Source: Comamonas testosteroni
GTDB lineage: Bacteria; Pseudomonadota; Gammaproteobacteria; Burkholderiales; Burkholderiaceae_C
Assembly (NCBI RefSeq): GCF_014076415.1
Contig: NZ_CP043568.1
Span: 4,154,001 to 4,218,000 of the forward strand
Length of the DNA stretch: 64,000 nt
Direction: 5' to 3'
Part shown: in pieces, positions 46,576 to 55,493 of the stretch
Numbering within the stretch: position 1 is the first letter of the stretch
Layout: the number at the start of each line of letters is the position of its first letter
Made by a program: the position numbers and the translations under genes
The notes under the pieces: generated by a model
Seen by the model: only the letters and a program-made list of their open reading frames with translations
Told to the model about the DNA's origin: nothing
The model's database searches: none

Positions 46576-47202
46576 ATGTACAACCCCAGCCATTTCAAGA
46601 TCGATGATCCTGCCCCTCTGCATGACTTGATTCAGGCCCATCCTCTGGGCTGCCTGGTCACCCAGTCCGACGCGGGGCTGGACGCCAATCACCTGCCTTT
46701 CGAGCTATTGCAGGACGAGGACGGCGTCTTGCGCCTGATAGCCCACGTGGCGCGTGCCAACCCTGTGTGGCAGCAGGTCCGGGACGACAGCTCCGTGCTG
46801 GTGATCTTCCGTGCCGAGCAGGCCTATATCTCCCCCAGCTGGTATCCCAGCAAGCACGAGAACCATGAGCAGGTCCCGACATGGAACTACCGTGTGGTCC
46901 ATGCGCACGGCCGCATCCGTGTGCGCGATGATGAAAAGTTCGTGCGCGGCGTGGTGGGTCGGCTCACCCGCCGCCATGAGGCTCGAAACAATGCCGAGGC
47001 CCCGTGGAAAATGAGCGACGCTCCGCCCGACTATCTGCAACGCATGCTCGGCGCCATCGTGGGCCTGGAGATTACCGTCGACCACCTGGAAGCCAAGTTC
47101 AAGCTGAGCCAGAACAAGCTGCAGCGCGACCGGCTCGGTGCAGTGCAGGCCCTGGAGCAGCTTGGGCAGCTGGATCTGGCCCGGAACATGCGCCTGCCCT
47201 GA
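46576..47202 (+). CDS. PaiB-family FMN-binding protein (putative transcriptional regulator)
   Basis: A 208-residue split-barrel flavoprotein. Family landmarks are MYNPSHFKIDDPAPLHDLI at the start (split here), GCLVTQSDAGLDANHLPF, LIAHVARANPVW, VLVIFRAEQAYISPSWYPSK, WNYRVVHAHGRIRV and the late LGAIVGLEITVDHLEAKFKLSQN. PaiB regulates sporulation and degradative enzymes in Bacillus; in proteobacteria its role is unclear and many act as FMN enzymes. ATG 46576 fits the family start. No polyamine acetyltransferase partner (PaiA) is beside it. Confidence 0.85.
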   Translation: MYNPSHFKIDDPAPLHDLIQAHPLGCLVTQSDAGLDANHLPFELLQDEDGVLRLIAHVARANPVWQQVRDDSSVLVIFRAEQAYISPSWYPSKHENHEQVPTWNYRVVHAHGRIRVRDDEKFVRGVVGRLTRRHEARNNAEAPWKMSDAPPDYLQRMLGAIVGLEITVDHLEAKFKLSQNKLQRDRLGAVQALEQLGQLDLARNMRLP

Positions 47203-47317
47203 TCGCCGCTGCCGACCTGCAAGGCATAGGCATACGTAAAGCTCTCATGCCTGTATCACCTTTAGCTCCGCTATCGATAGCAATACAGCACAATGCCTGC
47301 AAAACCCGATAAGCACC

Positions 47318-48199
47318 ATGCCAACCGAAAAACTTTCCAGCCCTTCCCTCCCGCCCGAACGCCGCCGCCTGCTGCAATGGATGGCGCAATCGGCGCTGTT
47401 TGCCGCCGCACCGGCCTGGGCTGCACGCAGCGCTACCTCGGACAGCGCGCTCTGGCCGCAGGACAGCAGGGTTCCCGGCGGCGTCGCACGTCTGTCGCTG
47501 GGGCCGGCTTCTGCACGCCCCCTGGCCACGGCCGCAGAGGCCGAGGTTCTGGTGGTGGGCGACATGATCGAGTGGACCGCGCTCGTGGGCATACCGCTTG
47601 CAACCACACCGGGTGAACAAAGCATTGGCGTGAAGACCGACGGCCGCTTGCGCACCATGAGCTATACGGTACGCGACAAACAGTATGTTGAGCAGCGTCT
47701 CAAGGTCTCGCCCAAGACGGTGGACCTGTCTGCCGAAGACAATGCCCGCTACGAACGCGAGGCCGCCCACCTGAAGACCGTGATGGCCACCTTCACCGAG
47801 CCGCCGCCTTCCGGCAGCCTGCATATGCGCGTGCCGGTGCCGGGTCGCCGCTCCAGCAGCTTCGGCCTGCGCCGCGTCTTCAACGGCCAGTCGCGCAATC
47901 CGCACAGCGGCATGGACATTGCCGCTCCCACCGGAACGCCGGTGCGTGCACCGCTTCCCGGCAAGGTGATTGATGTGGGCGACTATTTCTTCAATGGCGG
48001 CACGGTCTGGCTGGACCATGGCGGCGGCCTGCTCACCATGTACTGCCACCTGAGCCAGGTTGACTGCAAGCCGGGCGACCAGTTGCAGACGGGCGATGCC
48101 TTTTGCAAGGTCGGAGCCACAGGCCGCGTGACCGGCCCCCACCTGCACTGGAGCGTGATGCTGAACCGAGCCATGGTGGATCCGGCGCTGTTCATCTGA
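47318..48199 (+). CDS. M23-family peptidoglycan endopeptidase
   Basis: A 293-residue exported metallopeptidase. The N-terminus has a Tat-like RRRLLQWMAQ followed by a hydrophobic stretch and AWAAR. The catalytic domain holds the zinc ligands: His195 and Asp199 in NPHSGMDIAAPTGTP, and HLHW around residue 275. Unlike the nlpD-like gene, all LytM residues are intact, so it should cleave peptide crosslinks. Its N-terminal half (VVGDMIEWTALVGIPL) is unusual and may be an inhibitory or binding domain. It shares a bidirectional terminator with the DUF2242 gene. Confidence 0.88.
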   Translation: MPTEKLSSPSLPPERRRLLQWMAQSALFAAAPAWAARSATSDSALWPQDSRVPGGVARLSLGPASARPLATAAEAEVLVVGDMIEWTALVGIPLATTPGEQSIGVKTDGRLRTMSYTVRDKQYVEQRLKVSPKTVDLSAEDNARYEREAAHLKTVMATFTEPPPSGSLHMRVPVPGRRSSSFGLRRVFNGQSRNPHSGMDIAAPTGTPVRAPLPGKVIDVGDYFFNGGTVWLDHGGGLLTMYCHLSQVDCKPGDQLQTGDAFCKVGATGRVTGPHLHWSVMLNRAMVDPALFI

Positions 48200-48215
48200 A
48201 CGGATCTCGAAGACG

Positions 48216-48245
48216 AAAAAAGCGGCTCCACGAGCCGCTTTTTAG
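48216..48245. terminator. Bidirectional terminator between the M23 and DUF2242 genes
   Basis: AGCGGCTC (48221-48228) pairs with GAGCCGCT (48232-48239), flanked by A6 and T5, so it works in both directions. It is 22 bp past the M23 stop. Confidence 0.9.
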
Positions 48246-48283
48246 TTCCTGCTACCAGATCAGAATCACAAGCGCCCACCTAC

Positions 48284-48317
48284 CAAGCGCTACAAACTGG
48301 TTTGCTCAAAAGCTATG
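48284..48317. repeat. Dispersed short repeat (split copy)
   Basis: AAGCGC and AAGCTATGG elements flank a central CAAACTGGTTTG palindrome. It lies at the DUF2242 gene's 3' end. Confidence 0.35.
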
Positions 48318-48915
48318 GTGCATCCTGATCCTGCTTCAGATAGTTTTCCACCAACTCAAAGAAACTGTCGTAGAAGCTGCGTTTGGAAATGGTCTCGCTG
48401 CCTACCTTGACCAGCGAATCGTTGCTGGAAGAAAACGGCAGAGACAGCGAACCCAGAGCGCTCACGCCCACGCTGGCCGAGGTTGCGCTCTTCTTGAGCG
48501 AATAGCGATCCTGCAGCGCCGTCGCAAAGCCCAGGCTGACCAAGCCGTCGCTGGTCTGCGGCACGCAGACCACGCGGAAATTGATTTCCAGATTGGTCTC
48601 CGTATTGGGCTGGAAGTTCTTGCGTCCTTCGATCAGCTCCTGCGTCCTGGCCGTGGCGATATAGCCCTGACTCAACAAGGCGCGGCGCGCAGCCTCGCAA
48701 GTCTGTGCCGGTGTCGCCTCAAAGCCGCGGGAGAACGTGGAACTGGAGTCGAAAGTCTCCTGTACCGGCATATGCTGAGGGGCAGTTGCCGAGCAGGCCC
48801 CCAGCAAACCTGCCAATATGCCCGCAGAACCCAGCCGCCCCCAATTCAGTCCAAACAAAGCAACACCACCTAAGCGCACAAAAACTCCTTGATGCCTGGG
48901 CCATAGTTTCTTCAT
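48313..48915 (-). CDS. DUF2242 lipoprotein
   Basis: A 200-residue protein with a signal peptide ending in LLGACSA (lipobox). The mature part has FSRGFEATPAQTCEAARRALLSQGY, then INFRVVCVPQ and SLKKSATSASVGVSALGSLSLPF, matching the DUF2242 family. The family is uncharacterised. ATG 48915 gives a normal signal-peptide length; the earlier ATG is not needed. It is likely outer-membrane or periplasm-facing. Confidence 0.8.
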   Translation of the reverse strand: MKKLWPRHQGVFVRLGGVALFGLNWGRLGSAGILAGLLGACSATAPQHMPVQETFDSSSTFSRGFEATPAQTCEAARRALLSQGYIATARTQELIEGRKNFQPNTETNLEINFRVVCVPQTSDGLVSLGFATALQDRYSLKKSATSASVGVSALGSLSLPFSSSNDSLVKVGSETISKRSFYDSFFELVENYLKQDQDAP

Positions 48916-49207
48916 AGCCCGAACCTTTGAAGCGTAGCAGCTTGGCAAAGACTAATTTGACGAAGCGCTGTCTAGTCGTACGGATTTTTTCGATCTTTAC
49001 AGGGGCTTCACGCCCGAACGGCATATCTGATTTCTCCGCCCGTCAGCGTGCAGCATTTGTTGACACTCTGAGGCTGTCGAAGCGCAAAACAACAGCATCG
49101 TTGGGTTAAGGTCAGATAAAACCCGCAGGGAACTGATAAGGTCAGCGAGACTCTATTTCTGCTGACACGGTTTGCCGTATTCCTCTATTCCACCTTAAGG
49201 AAACCCT

Positions 49208-50029
49208 ATGAAATTTCGCTGGACCTGGTGCCTTCCCCTTGTTGCTTCCATGACGCTTGCCGCCTGCGGTACGACAAGCGGCGGCGGTGCAAGCAAGCCC
49301 GGCCCTACAGGCCCCGCAGGCGATGCCGCGTCGCTGACCGCCTATCACTGGAAATTGCAGGAGGCCTTCACGCCAGCCGGCAACGAGGACCAGAGCTGGT
49401 TTCTGAGTTCCAGCCAGGCCCCTATCGAACTGGACTTCGTGGACCAGCGCGTCGTCGTCAAGAATCTGTGCAACGTCATCTCGTCGGCTTACACCGTTGA
49501 AGGCCAGCGCATCAATCTGCAGCGCGGCATGAGCACCCTGCGTGCCTGCAATGACAACCAGCTGATGATGCTGGAGCAGAAGGTAGCGCGTATTCTGCCT
49601 ACGGCCAAGCAGTGGAATGTGCAGCTCGGCGGCTCCACCACCGAACAGCCTCGCCTGACGCTGCAGTTCATTGATGGCACGCGCTGGCAGCTCAACGGCA
49701 AGCCCACGGCCCAGACCCAATACGGCAGCGCGCCCGAACGTATATTTCTCGAGGTCGGTCCCGAACGCAAGGCCTGTAGTGCTGGTGCAGGCCGCCATCA
49801 GTGTCTGCAGGTGCGCGAGATCCGCTACGGCGACAATGGCGTCAAGACCTATACCGGCCAGTGGGAGAACTTCTACAGCGAGATTGAAGGCTACAAGCAC
49901 GAAGTCGGTGTGAGCAATGTGCTTCGCATCAACCGCTTCAAGCGCCAGAATGTACCCGCCGATGCTTCAAGCTATGTCTATGTACTGGACATGGTGGTGT
50001 CCTCGGCCATCGCTGACAAGCGCAAGTAA
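49208..50029 (+). CDS. META and DUF4377-domain lipoprotein
   Basis: A 273-residue lipoprotein (lipobox LAACGT near residue 20). The META domain (HslJ-like) covers about 45-150: YHWKLQEAFTPAG, IELDFVDQRVVVKNLCNVIS and RACNDNQLMMLEQ. The DUF4377 domain is at about 180-270: CLQVREIRYGDNGVKTYTGQWENFY and YVYVLDMV. META domains occur in heat-shock and metal- or novobiocin-resistance proteins; exact function is unknown. Two AAGGTCAG copies lie in the 292 bp upstream (about 49108 and 49139). A terminator follows. Confidence 0.85.
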   Translation: MKFRWTWCLPLVASMTLAACGTTSGGGASKPGPTGPAGDAASLTAYHWKLQEAFTPAGNEDQSWFLSSSQAPIELDFVDQRVVVKNLCNVISSAYTVEGQRINLQRGMSTLRACNDNQLMMLEQKVARILPTAKQWNVQLGGSTTEQPRLTLQFIDGTRWQLNGKPTAQTQYGSAPERIFLEVGPERKACSAGAGRHQCLQVREIRYGDNGVKTYTGQWENFYSEIEGYKHEVGVSNVLRINRFKRQNVPADASSYVYVLDMVVSSAIADKRK

Positions 50030-50050
50030 GCGAGCGCTCAGGCATTGAAA

Positions 50051-50075
50051 AGCCGGCCCAGGTGCCGGCTTTTTC
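50051..50075 (+). terminator. Intrinsic terminator after the META/DUF4377 gene
   Basis: AGCCGGC (50051-50057) pairs with GCCGGCT (50064-50070), then five T. Confidence 0.88.
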
Positions 50076-50351
50076 TATTTTCATGCGTACATTCAATGCC
50101 GATGTTTCACGCACCATGCTCCATCAATCGGATTCGTTGCCAGAGGATGATTTTCTTTTGGCAATAACCACTTAGGGAATGTTTTGTGAACGCAGCAGTT
50201 CGGAAAACAGGATTGCAGGTTATGCCCAGCGTCTGTGGAGCCGCCTGTGGACAAGCCTCGGGAAAACAGGGCCAGGCCGCACAGGCATTAACTTCTGGCC
50301 CTGCGATCAAAAAATACGCAGGGATGGTTGAGCCGGCGATGTTTCACGGAG

Positions 50352-50380
50352 AAAAAAGCCGACACCTTTCGGATGTCGGC
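50352..50380 (-). terminator. Intrinsic terminator after the MoaF-like gene
   Basis: GCCGACA (50358-50364) pairs with TGTCGGC (50374-50380), with six T following on the minus strand. It lies about 90 bp past the stop at 50468. Confidence 0.8.
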
Positions 50381-50467
50381 AAGAGAGGAAAGTCACTGAC
50401 CTCACACACACAAATCATTGAGTTGGCTCTTACCCCCGCTCCATGCCCTGGACAAGAGCCGACAGAT

Positions 50468-50815
50468 TCAACGCAGACGGAAGCGGCCTTCCACAAACAT
50501 GGAGGAACGATGGCCGCTTTCACACTGGTTGTCAGCGTAGGACCAGAAAGCCTGAACCGTGCCCTTGGCCGAGTCTATGACCTGGCTGACCGTGAAGCCG
50601 GTTTTCTCGATCCAGTTCAAGAAATGCAGGTGGTCGCTGAGTTGCAGATAGCTGAGGTTCTCGCAGCCCTCGGAAATATGCCCTTGCGAGTCCACCACGC
50701 GCCAACGCATCTGACCGCTGGTGGTGTAGCGGACTTGGGCCTGGCTGTCCGGGAATTCAATGACTGCTTCGCGGCCCAGAAGAGTTCCTGCGTATTGCAT
50801 CGAAAGCATGGACAT
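50468..50815 (-). CDS. MoaF-like (calycin-fold) small protein
   Basis: A 115-residue single-domain protein with alternating strands, e.g. EAVIEFPDSQAQVRYTTSG, LHFLNWIEKTGFTVSQVID, GTVQAFWSYADN and a closing SMFVEGRFRLR. The pattern resembles MoaF-related lipocalin-like proteins, which bind small ligands. There is no signal peptide, so it is cytoplasmic. AAGGAG is seven bases before ATG 50815. Recognition is moderate; treat the name as provisional. Confidence 0.6.
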   Translation of the reverse strand: MSMLSMQYAGTLLGREAVIEFPDSQAQVRYTTSGQMRWRVVDSQGHISEGCENLSYLQLSDHLHFLNWIEKTGFTVSQVIDSAKGTVQAFWSYADNQCESGHRSSMFVEGRFRLR

Positions 50816-51160
50816 GATGTGACTCCTTGAGAGAAAGATTTGCTATTCATAACGCAAAACCATTTGTGTGAAGCTATGATGAATCGCAGCCGTTTCTTTG
50901 CGTGTGGGAAAGTGACTCATGCCTTCGTCGGTAAACATTTTTTGACAAACAAGGCTTCTCTCCTGCATGGCGTGAAGGTCAATCCGCAGCCTGCTTGCCG
51001 GATATGAACCGCAACAGAAGTGAATGCCCAGAACGGGCACAGGCACTGCAGAAAACAGGGCGATCGCGCATACTCGGCCCTCTGACATTTCAGGTCGCCA
51101 AGGCAGGAAGTCGGCCCAGGCCAACTCCCGCCTCCCCAAGCCGCACTCACTGATCTCATC
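50816..51160. other. Divergent intergenic region, MoaF-like / MFS
   Basis: These 345 bp must contain both promoters. I see no clear operator, repeat or convincing small gene. Confidence 0.5.
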
Positions 51161-52465
51161 TTGTCCACCCCCGTCACCTCTACAGCGCCTCAGGCCTCCA
51201 CCACCCCGCCATTGCGCGATCCCGCTTTTGTCAATTTCGTGCTGGCACGCATGCTTGCCATGTTTGCCCAGCAGATGCAGGCCGTGGTGGTGGCCTGGCA
51301 GGTGTATGACATCACGCGCGAGCCGCTGTCTCTGGCCTATGTGGGGCTGGCGCAGTTCCTGCCCATGGCTGGTCTGCTGATTCCCGCTGGCGATCTCAGC
51401 GACCGCATGAGCCGCAAGCGCCTGCTCGGTATCAGCTGGCTGGTGGCCGCAGTCTGCTCAGGCCTGCTCTGGCTGCTGGCCGAGAGCGGCACGCACAATG
51501 TGCACTGGATTTATGCAGTGCTGGTGCTGTTTGGCTGCAGTCGCGCCTTCAGCGGTCCGGCGCTGCAAAGCCTGTTGCCGCAGATCGTAGCGCGCGAGCA
51601 ACTGGCCCTGGCCCTGGCCACCAACAGCATGCTGATGCGTATCTCGGCGATTGCCGCTCCCGTGCTGGGTGGCCTGCTGTATGCGCTCGGCGGCGGCGTG
51701 CTGACCTATGCGGTCTGCGGCGTCGCTCTGCTTCTGGGCGCAGGCCTGCTGAGCCAGGTTCCAGTGCACTTTGCCAGCCCCAGGATCGTCACTGACGTGC
51801 AAACCACCATGTGGCAACGCTTTGCCGAAGGCCTGCATTTCATGCGCACCCGCCCCATCATCCTTGGCACCATTTCGCTCGATCTGTTTGCTGTGCTGCT
51901 GGGCGGCGTTGTGGCCCTGCTGCCCGTCTATGCGCACGAGGTGCTTCAGGTAGGCCCGCAAGGCCTGGGCCTGCTGCGCTCCTCCATGGCTGCGGGAGAG
52001 GTCTGCATGGGCCTGTGGCTGGCATCACGCCCCATCAACCGCCGCGTGGGCAAGGTGATGTTTGCCGCCGTAGCAGTGTTCGGACTGGCCAATCTGGTGT
52101 TTGCGCTCTCGCACTGGTTTGTGCTGTCCATGCTGGCTCTGGCCGTGGCCGGCGCAGCCGATATGGTCAGCGTCTACATTCGCGGCGCATTGGTGCAGTT
52201 TTCCACGCCCGACCATATGCGCGGCCGCGTGAATGCGGTGAACATGCTGTTCATCGGCTCCTCCAACGAGCTCGGCGAGTTCCGCGCCGGCAGCAGCGCC
52301 TCCTGGTTCGGCGCAGTTCCCGCAGCCATTCTGGGCAGTCTGTGCACGCTGGGCGTGGTGGGCGGCTGGATGACGCTGTTCAAACCACTGCGCGACGTGG
52401 ACAGGCTCGAAGATGCGGCACGCGTGAGCGGCCTCGAGCCCTCGCAACCACTTGCAAATCAATAG
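51161..52465 (+). CDS. MFS exporter (MFS_3/EntS-like)
   Basis: A 434-residue major facilitator with about 12 hydrophobic segments. The motif A-like loop DLSDRMSRKRLL follows helix 2; GCSRAFSGPALQSLLPQIV and LMRISAIAAPVLGGLLY are typical of the EntS/MFS_3 branch. FSTPDHMRGRVNAVNMLFIGSSNELGEFRAG, broken over two turns, is a recognisable family loop. The start is TTG 51161, giving an N-terminal Thr/Ser/Pro tail; no strong ribosome site is seen. Substrate is unknown; siderophore export is only one possibility. Confidence 0.88.
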   Translation: MSTPVTSTAPQASTTPPLRDPAFVNFVLARMLAMFAQQMQAVVVAWQVYDITREPLSLAYVGLAQFLPMAGLLIPAGDLSDRMSRKRLLGISWLVAAVCSGLLWLLAESGTHNVHWIYAVLVLFGCSRAFSGPALQSLLPQIVAREQLALALATNSMLMRISAIAAPVLGGLLYALGGGVLTYAVCGVALLLGAGLLSQVPVHFASPRIVTDVQTTMWQRFAEGLHFMRTRPIILGTISLDLFAVLLGGVVALLPVYAHEVLQVGPQGLGLLRSSMAAGEVCMGLWLASRPINRRVGKVMFAAVAVFGLANLVFALSHWFVLSMLALAVAGAADMVSVYIRGALVQFSTPDHMRGRVNAVNMLFIGSSNELGEFRAGSSASWFGAVPAAILGSLCTLGVVGGWMTLFKPLRDVDRLEDAARVSGLEPSQPLANQ

Positions 52466-52510
52466 CCGCCGACAATCGGGCAATTGGCGCTGCAGCCCGT
52501 TTCGGCACCA

Positions 52511-52541
52511 AAAAAGCCTCGCAGACCCTGCGAGGCTTTTT
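52511..52541. terminator. Bidirectional terminator between MFS and DAP dehydrogenase genes
   Basis: A perfect 14-bp stem, AAAAAGCCTCGCAG / CTGCGAGGCTTTTT, with a 3-base loop; functional on both strands for the two convergent genes. Confidence 0.95.
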
Positions 52542-52557
52542 GCTGATGGCGACTGAT

Positions 52558-53553
52558 TTACAGCAGCTCTGCACGCAGTTGTTCGGCGCTCTTGGGCGAG
52601 AGCAGTCCAGGGGCCACGTCAAACACGGTCTTGCAGCCATGCTGGCCGGCCTGGGCCAGGCGATGCACGGCGCGGGCATAGGCCACAAGCACGCTGGAAG
52701 TGAACTCGGGGTTGCTGTCCAGTTGCAGGCGGTATTCGATGACCTGCTTGCTCTCGGCACTGGTATTGCCGCTGCGGATCACAAAGCCACCATGGGGCAT
52801 GGAAGAGTGATCGCGGGCCAGCTCTTGGGCACTGATGAAGTGGACCGTGGTGTCGTACTGGTCGAAGTAGTGAGGCATTTCCACAATGGTCTTGCGCACG
52901 ACTTCGGCGTCGGCGCCATCCTTGAGCACCACATGGCATTCACGCTGGTGCTTCTCGCGGGTGGACAGCTCGGGACGCACGCCGGAGCGCACCTTGTTGA
53001 CGGCCTCTTCCACGGGGATGGTGTACTGCACGCCGCCGGCCACGCCTTCCACGCGGCGGATGGCGTCGGAATGGCCCTGGCTCAGGCCCTTGCCCCAGAA
53101 GGTGTAGGTAGCACCGTCAGGCAGCAGGGCTTCACCCAGCACGCGGTTGATGGAGAACATGCCGGGGTCCCAGCCGGCCGAGATCAGGGCCGTGCACTGC
53201 CCTCCCTGAGCGGCCTTGTCCACATTGGCAAAGTGTTCGGGGATGCGGGCATGGGTGTCAAAGCTGTCGACCAGATTGAAATGGGCCGCCAGTTCGGGCG
53301 CCTGCCTGGGCAAATCGTCCTTGGAGCCGCCGCAGAGAATCAGCACATCGACCTGACCTTTGTGCGACAGCAAAACATCCATGGAATGCACAGGCGTACC
53401 TGCATTCAGGGGCTGGAGCTGGGAAGGGTCGCGACGGGTGTAAATCCCCTTGAGCTGCATATCGGGGTTCTTGGCGACAGCAGCTTCCACGCCGCGGCCC
53501 AGATTGCCGTAACCGACGATAGCAACGCGGATAGGGGATGGGGTCAATGCCAT
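52558..53553 (-). CDS. ddh: meso-Diaminopimelate D-dehydrogenase
   Basis: A 331-residue NADPH enzyme that makes meso-diaminopimelate directly from tetrahydrodipicolinate and ammonia, a shortcut in lysine and peptidoglycan synthesis. The Rossmann motif is VAIVGYGNLGRGVEAAV (about 9-25). The substrate side shows ILCGGSKDDLPRQAPELA, SFDTHARIPEH, ISAGWDPGMFSINRVL, FWGKGLSQGHSDAIRRV and PHGGFVIRSGNTS. This pattern is characteristic of DapDH rather than other dehydrogenases. It is patchy in bacteria and may coexist with the succinylase route. Confidence 0.93.
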   Translation of the reverse strand: MALTPSPIRVAIVGYGNLGRGVEAAVAKNPDMQLKGIYTRRDPSQLQPLNAGTPVHSMDVLLSHKGQVDVLILCGGSKDDLPRQAPELAAHFNLVDSFDTHARIPEHFANVDKAAQGGQCTALISAGWDPGMFSINRVLGEALLPDGATYTFWGKGLSQGHSDAIRRVEGVAGGVQYTIPVEEAVNKVRSGVRPELSTREKHQRECHVVLKDGADAEVVRKTIVEMPHYFDQYDTTVHFISAQELARDHSSMPHGGFVIRSGNTSAESKQVIEYRLQLDSNPEFTSSVLVAYARAVHRLAQAGQHGCKTVFDVAPGLLSPKSAEQLRAELL

Positions 53554-53634
53554 GACGAGCTATTCCTTCAAACAAAACAAAACTTCAATTATTGCCCTGT
53601 GATGCACCAACTTGGGGCTGAAACTGCAGCAATC

Positions 53635-54525
53635 TCAGTCCGATGTGTGTGAACGCCCACGCCATGAATGCCGCAAGCCGTCGCCGATCAGCAGGCCCAC
53701 GGCGGCAAAGATCAGCGCATAGCTCAGTTGCTGCTGCGGCTCCATGCTCTCGCCCAGCAGCCAGGCCACCACGACCAGCAGGACCGGCTCCACATAGGAC
53801 AGCAGACCGAACAGGCCCAGCGGCAGCCAGCGACTGGCAATCATGTACAGTGCCAGCGCCGCGGCGCTGACGATACCCAGCAAGGGCAGCAGGCCCCATA
53901 GCGTCGGATGACCCGCCACCAGCGGCCAACTGTCGGGCGTGCGCAGCGTGAAGGCAATGGCCGCCGGAACCAGCAGCGCCATGTCTATCCAGTGACCGGC
54001 CAGGGTATCGGTCTGCAGCCAGCGGCGCAGTGAGAAATACACCGTGTAGCCCAGAGCCACCACCCAGGTCTCCCATGACATGCCGCCGGCCTGCCAGAGC
54101 TCATGTGCCACTCCCGCTGCCGCCAAGAGCGTAGCCAGGCTCTGGCCCAGCGTCAGACGCTCGGCAAACAGCACACGCCCGGCAACGACCATCACCAGCG
54201 GCAACAGAAAATAGCCCAGCGACACTGGCAACGCACGCCCGTTCATGGGTGCCCACATGAAAATCCATAGCTGCACGCCCAGCAGCGCCGAGCTCAGCAC
54301 CAGCAGCATTCCAAACCGGGGCTGAGCCAGAGCTCGCGCCAGCAAGGTACGTACTGCCACCACCTCCTGGAGGACGAACAGCAAAGCCGTGGTAAAGGGC
54401 AGCGTCACCAGCACGCGCCAGCCAAAGATCTGCTCGCCATCGAGCGGAGCGAGAAAAGGCGAGAGGTAATACAGCGAGGCGAAAAGCACGGACGCGAGTA
54501 CCGAAACCACCACGCCCTTGAACAT
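53635..54525 (-). CDS. EamA/RarD-type DMT permease
   Basis: A 296-residue, ten-helix membrane transporter. Hydrophobic segments alternate from GVVVSVLASVLFASLYYL to the final ALIFAAVGLLIGDGL, with RarD-like landmarks ALDGEQIFGWRVLVT-type early sequence, PVSLGYFLLPLVMV and GLLSYVEPVLLVVVAWLLGE. The start MFKGVVV (54525) matches RarD-like proteins; an upstream GTG at 54585 would add 20 residues. DMT members export amino acids, metabolites or drugs. Substrate is unknown. It ends about 81 bp from ddh. Confidence 0.82.
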   Translation of the reverse strand: MFKGVVVSVLASVLFASLYYLSPFLAPLDGEQIFGWRVLVTLPFTTALLFVLQEVVAVRTLLARALAQPRFGMLLVLSSALLGVQLWIFMWAPMNGRALPVSLGYFLLPLVMVVAGRVLFAERLTLGQSLATLLAAAGVAHELWQAGGMSWETWVVALGYTVYFSLRRWLQTDTLAGHWIDMALLVPAAIAFTLRTPDSWPLVAGHPTLWGLLPLLGIVSAAALALYMIASRWLPLGLFGLLSYVEPVLLVVVAWLLGESMEPQQQLSYALIFAAVGLLIGDGLRHSWRGRSHTSD

Positions 54526-54723
54526 CACAGACACAAAATCAAGCCTCCAAATGGCTGCCAGCATTTTTCCGTCAAGCGCTGACACCTCAAGAAATTGAGC
54601 CGACGTAGAGCGGCCCGCACCGATTCTCGGCCACGAAGCAGCCTGTCGGCAGGCAGACCCTGGTCAGCAAAGCTTTGCACTGTGCGCTAGAGTGCGGCTC
54701 GCCCTCTTCTGTCTGCCTTCCAC

Positions 54724-55491
54724 ATGCCCGATACCGCCTTGCCCGACGGCTCTGCCAAACCGCCTTTGCACATACTCTGGCAGGATGAGCATATGGTCGT
54801 GGTCTACAAACCCGCTGGCTGGCTGGTGCATCGCACGGGCCTGGATGCGCACGAGACCCGCTTTGTCATGCAGACGCTGCGCGACCAGTTGGGCCGCCAT
54901 GTCTGGCCCGTGCACCGGCTGGACAAGGGCACTTGCGGCGTGCTGGTCATGGCGTTGCACAAGGAAGCAGCCCAGGCCCTGGCGGCCCGCTTTGCAGCCC
55001 ATGAGACCCGCAAGGAATATCGGGCCCTGGTGCGCGGCTGGCTGCCCGAAGCGTTGGAAGTCGATCATCCCCTCAAGCCCGACGATGCGCCCGAGGATGC
55101 CCCGGTTCAGGAGGCGCACACGCGCTTGCGCTGTCTGGCACGCCTGTCCTGGCCCGAAAGCTATGACGGCCGGCACCCCGAGACCCGCATCAGCCTGGTC
55201 GAAGCCCTGCCCACCACGGGCCGCAGACACCAGATCCGCCGCCACCTCAAGCATGTGGCCCACCCCATCATCGGCGACGCCACCCACGGCAAGGGTCCGC
55301 TGAACCGCTGGTGGGCCGAGCGCCTGGGTCAGCAACGACTATGGCTGCATGCCAGAGCGCTGGAGATTGCCCACCCCGTGAGCGGACAGCCCATGCGCTT
55401 CGAGGCCGACTGGCCCAGCCTGACTCAGCTGCAGGAAGCGCGGGACTGGCAAAAGCTGCTGGCGCTGCCGGGCTGGCAATCCATAGTATAA
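54724..55491 (+). CDS. truC: tRNA pseudouridine synthase TruC-type
   Basis: A 255-residue RluA-family enzyme that modifies uridine 65 in some tRNAs. There is no S4 domain. Landmarks are LHILWQDEHMVVVYKPAGWLVHR (split), the catalytic VHRLDKGTCGVLVMAL (about 63-78), TTGRRHQIRRHLKHVAHPIIGD and LHARALEIAHPVSG. Length and the absence of S4 favour TruC over RluA-C. Its stop is 2 bp before the big palindrome shared with the convergent DHH gene. Confidence 0.88.
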   Translation: MPDTALPDGSAKPPLHILWQDEHMVVVYKPAGWLVHRTGLDAHETRFVMQTLRDQLGRHVWPVHRLDKGTCGVLVMALHKEAAQALAARFAAHETRKEYRALVRGWLPEALEVDHPLKPDDAPEDAPVQEAHTRLRCLARLSWPESYDGRHPETRISLVEALPTTGRRHQIRRHLKHVAHPIIGDATHGKGPLNRWWAERLGQQRLWLHARALEIAHPVSGQPMRFEADWPSLTQLQEARDWQKLLALPGWQSIV

Positions 55492-55493
55492 AA

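Larger units (their letters stand above)
50030..50467. other. Intergenic region before the MoaF-like gene's 3' end
   Basis: About 440 bp lacking a supported gene. It holds the terminators at 50051-50075 and 50352-50380. The stretch 50083-50340 shows an open plus frame with no recognisable product and no ribosome site. Confidence 0.5.

Noticed and set aside
50246..50254. DnaA-box-like TGTGGACAA
   Set aside because: A single, imperfect box with no cluster, no AT-rich unwinding region and no replication gene nearby.
50843..51139. A 98-codon minus-strand frame in the gap before the MFS gene
   Set aside because: No ribosome site, no recognisable domain, and it occupies the shared promoter region.
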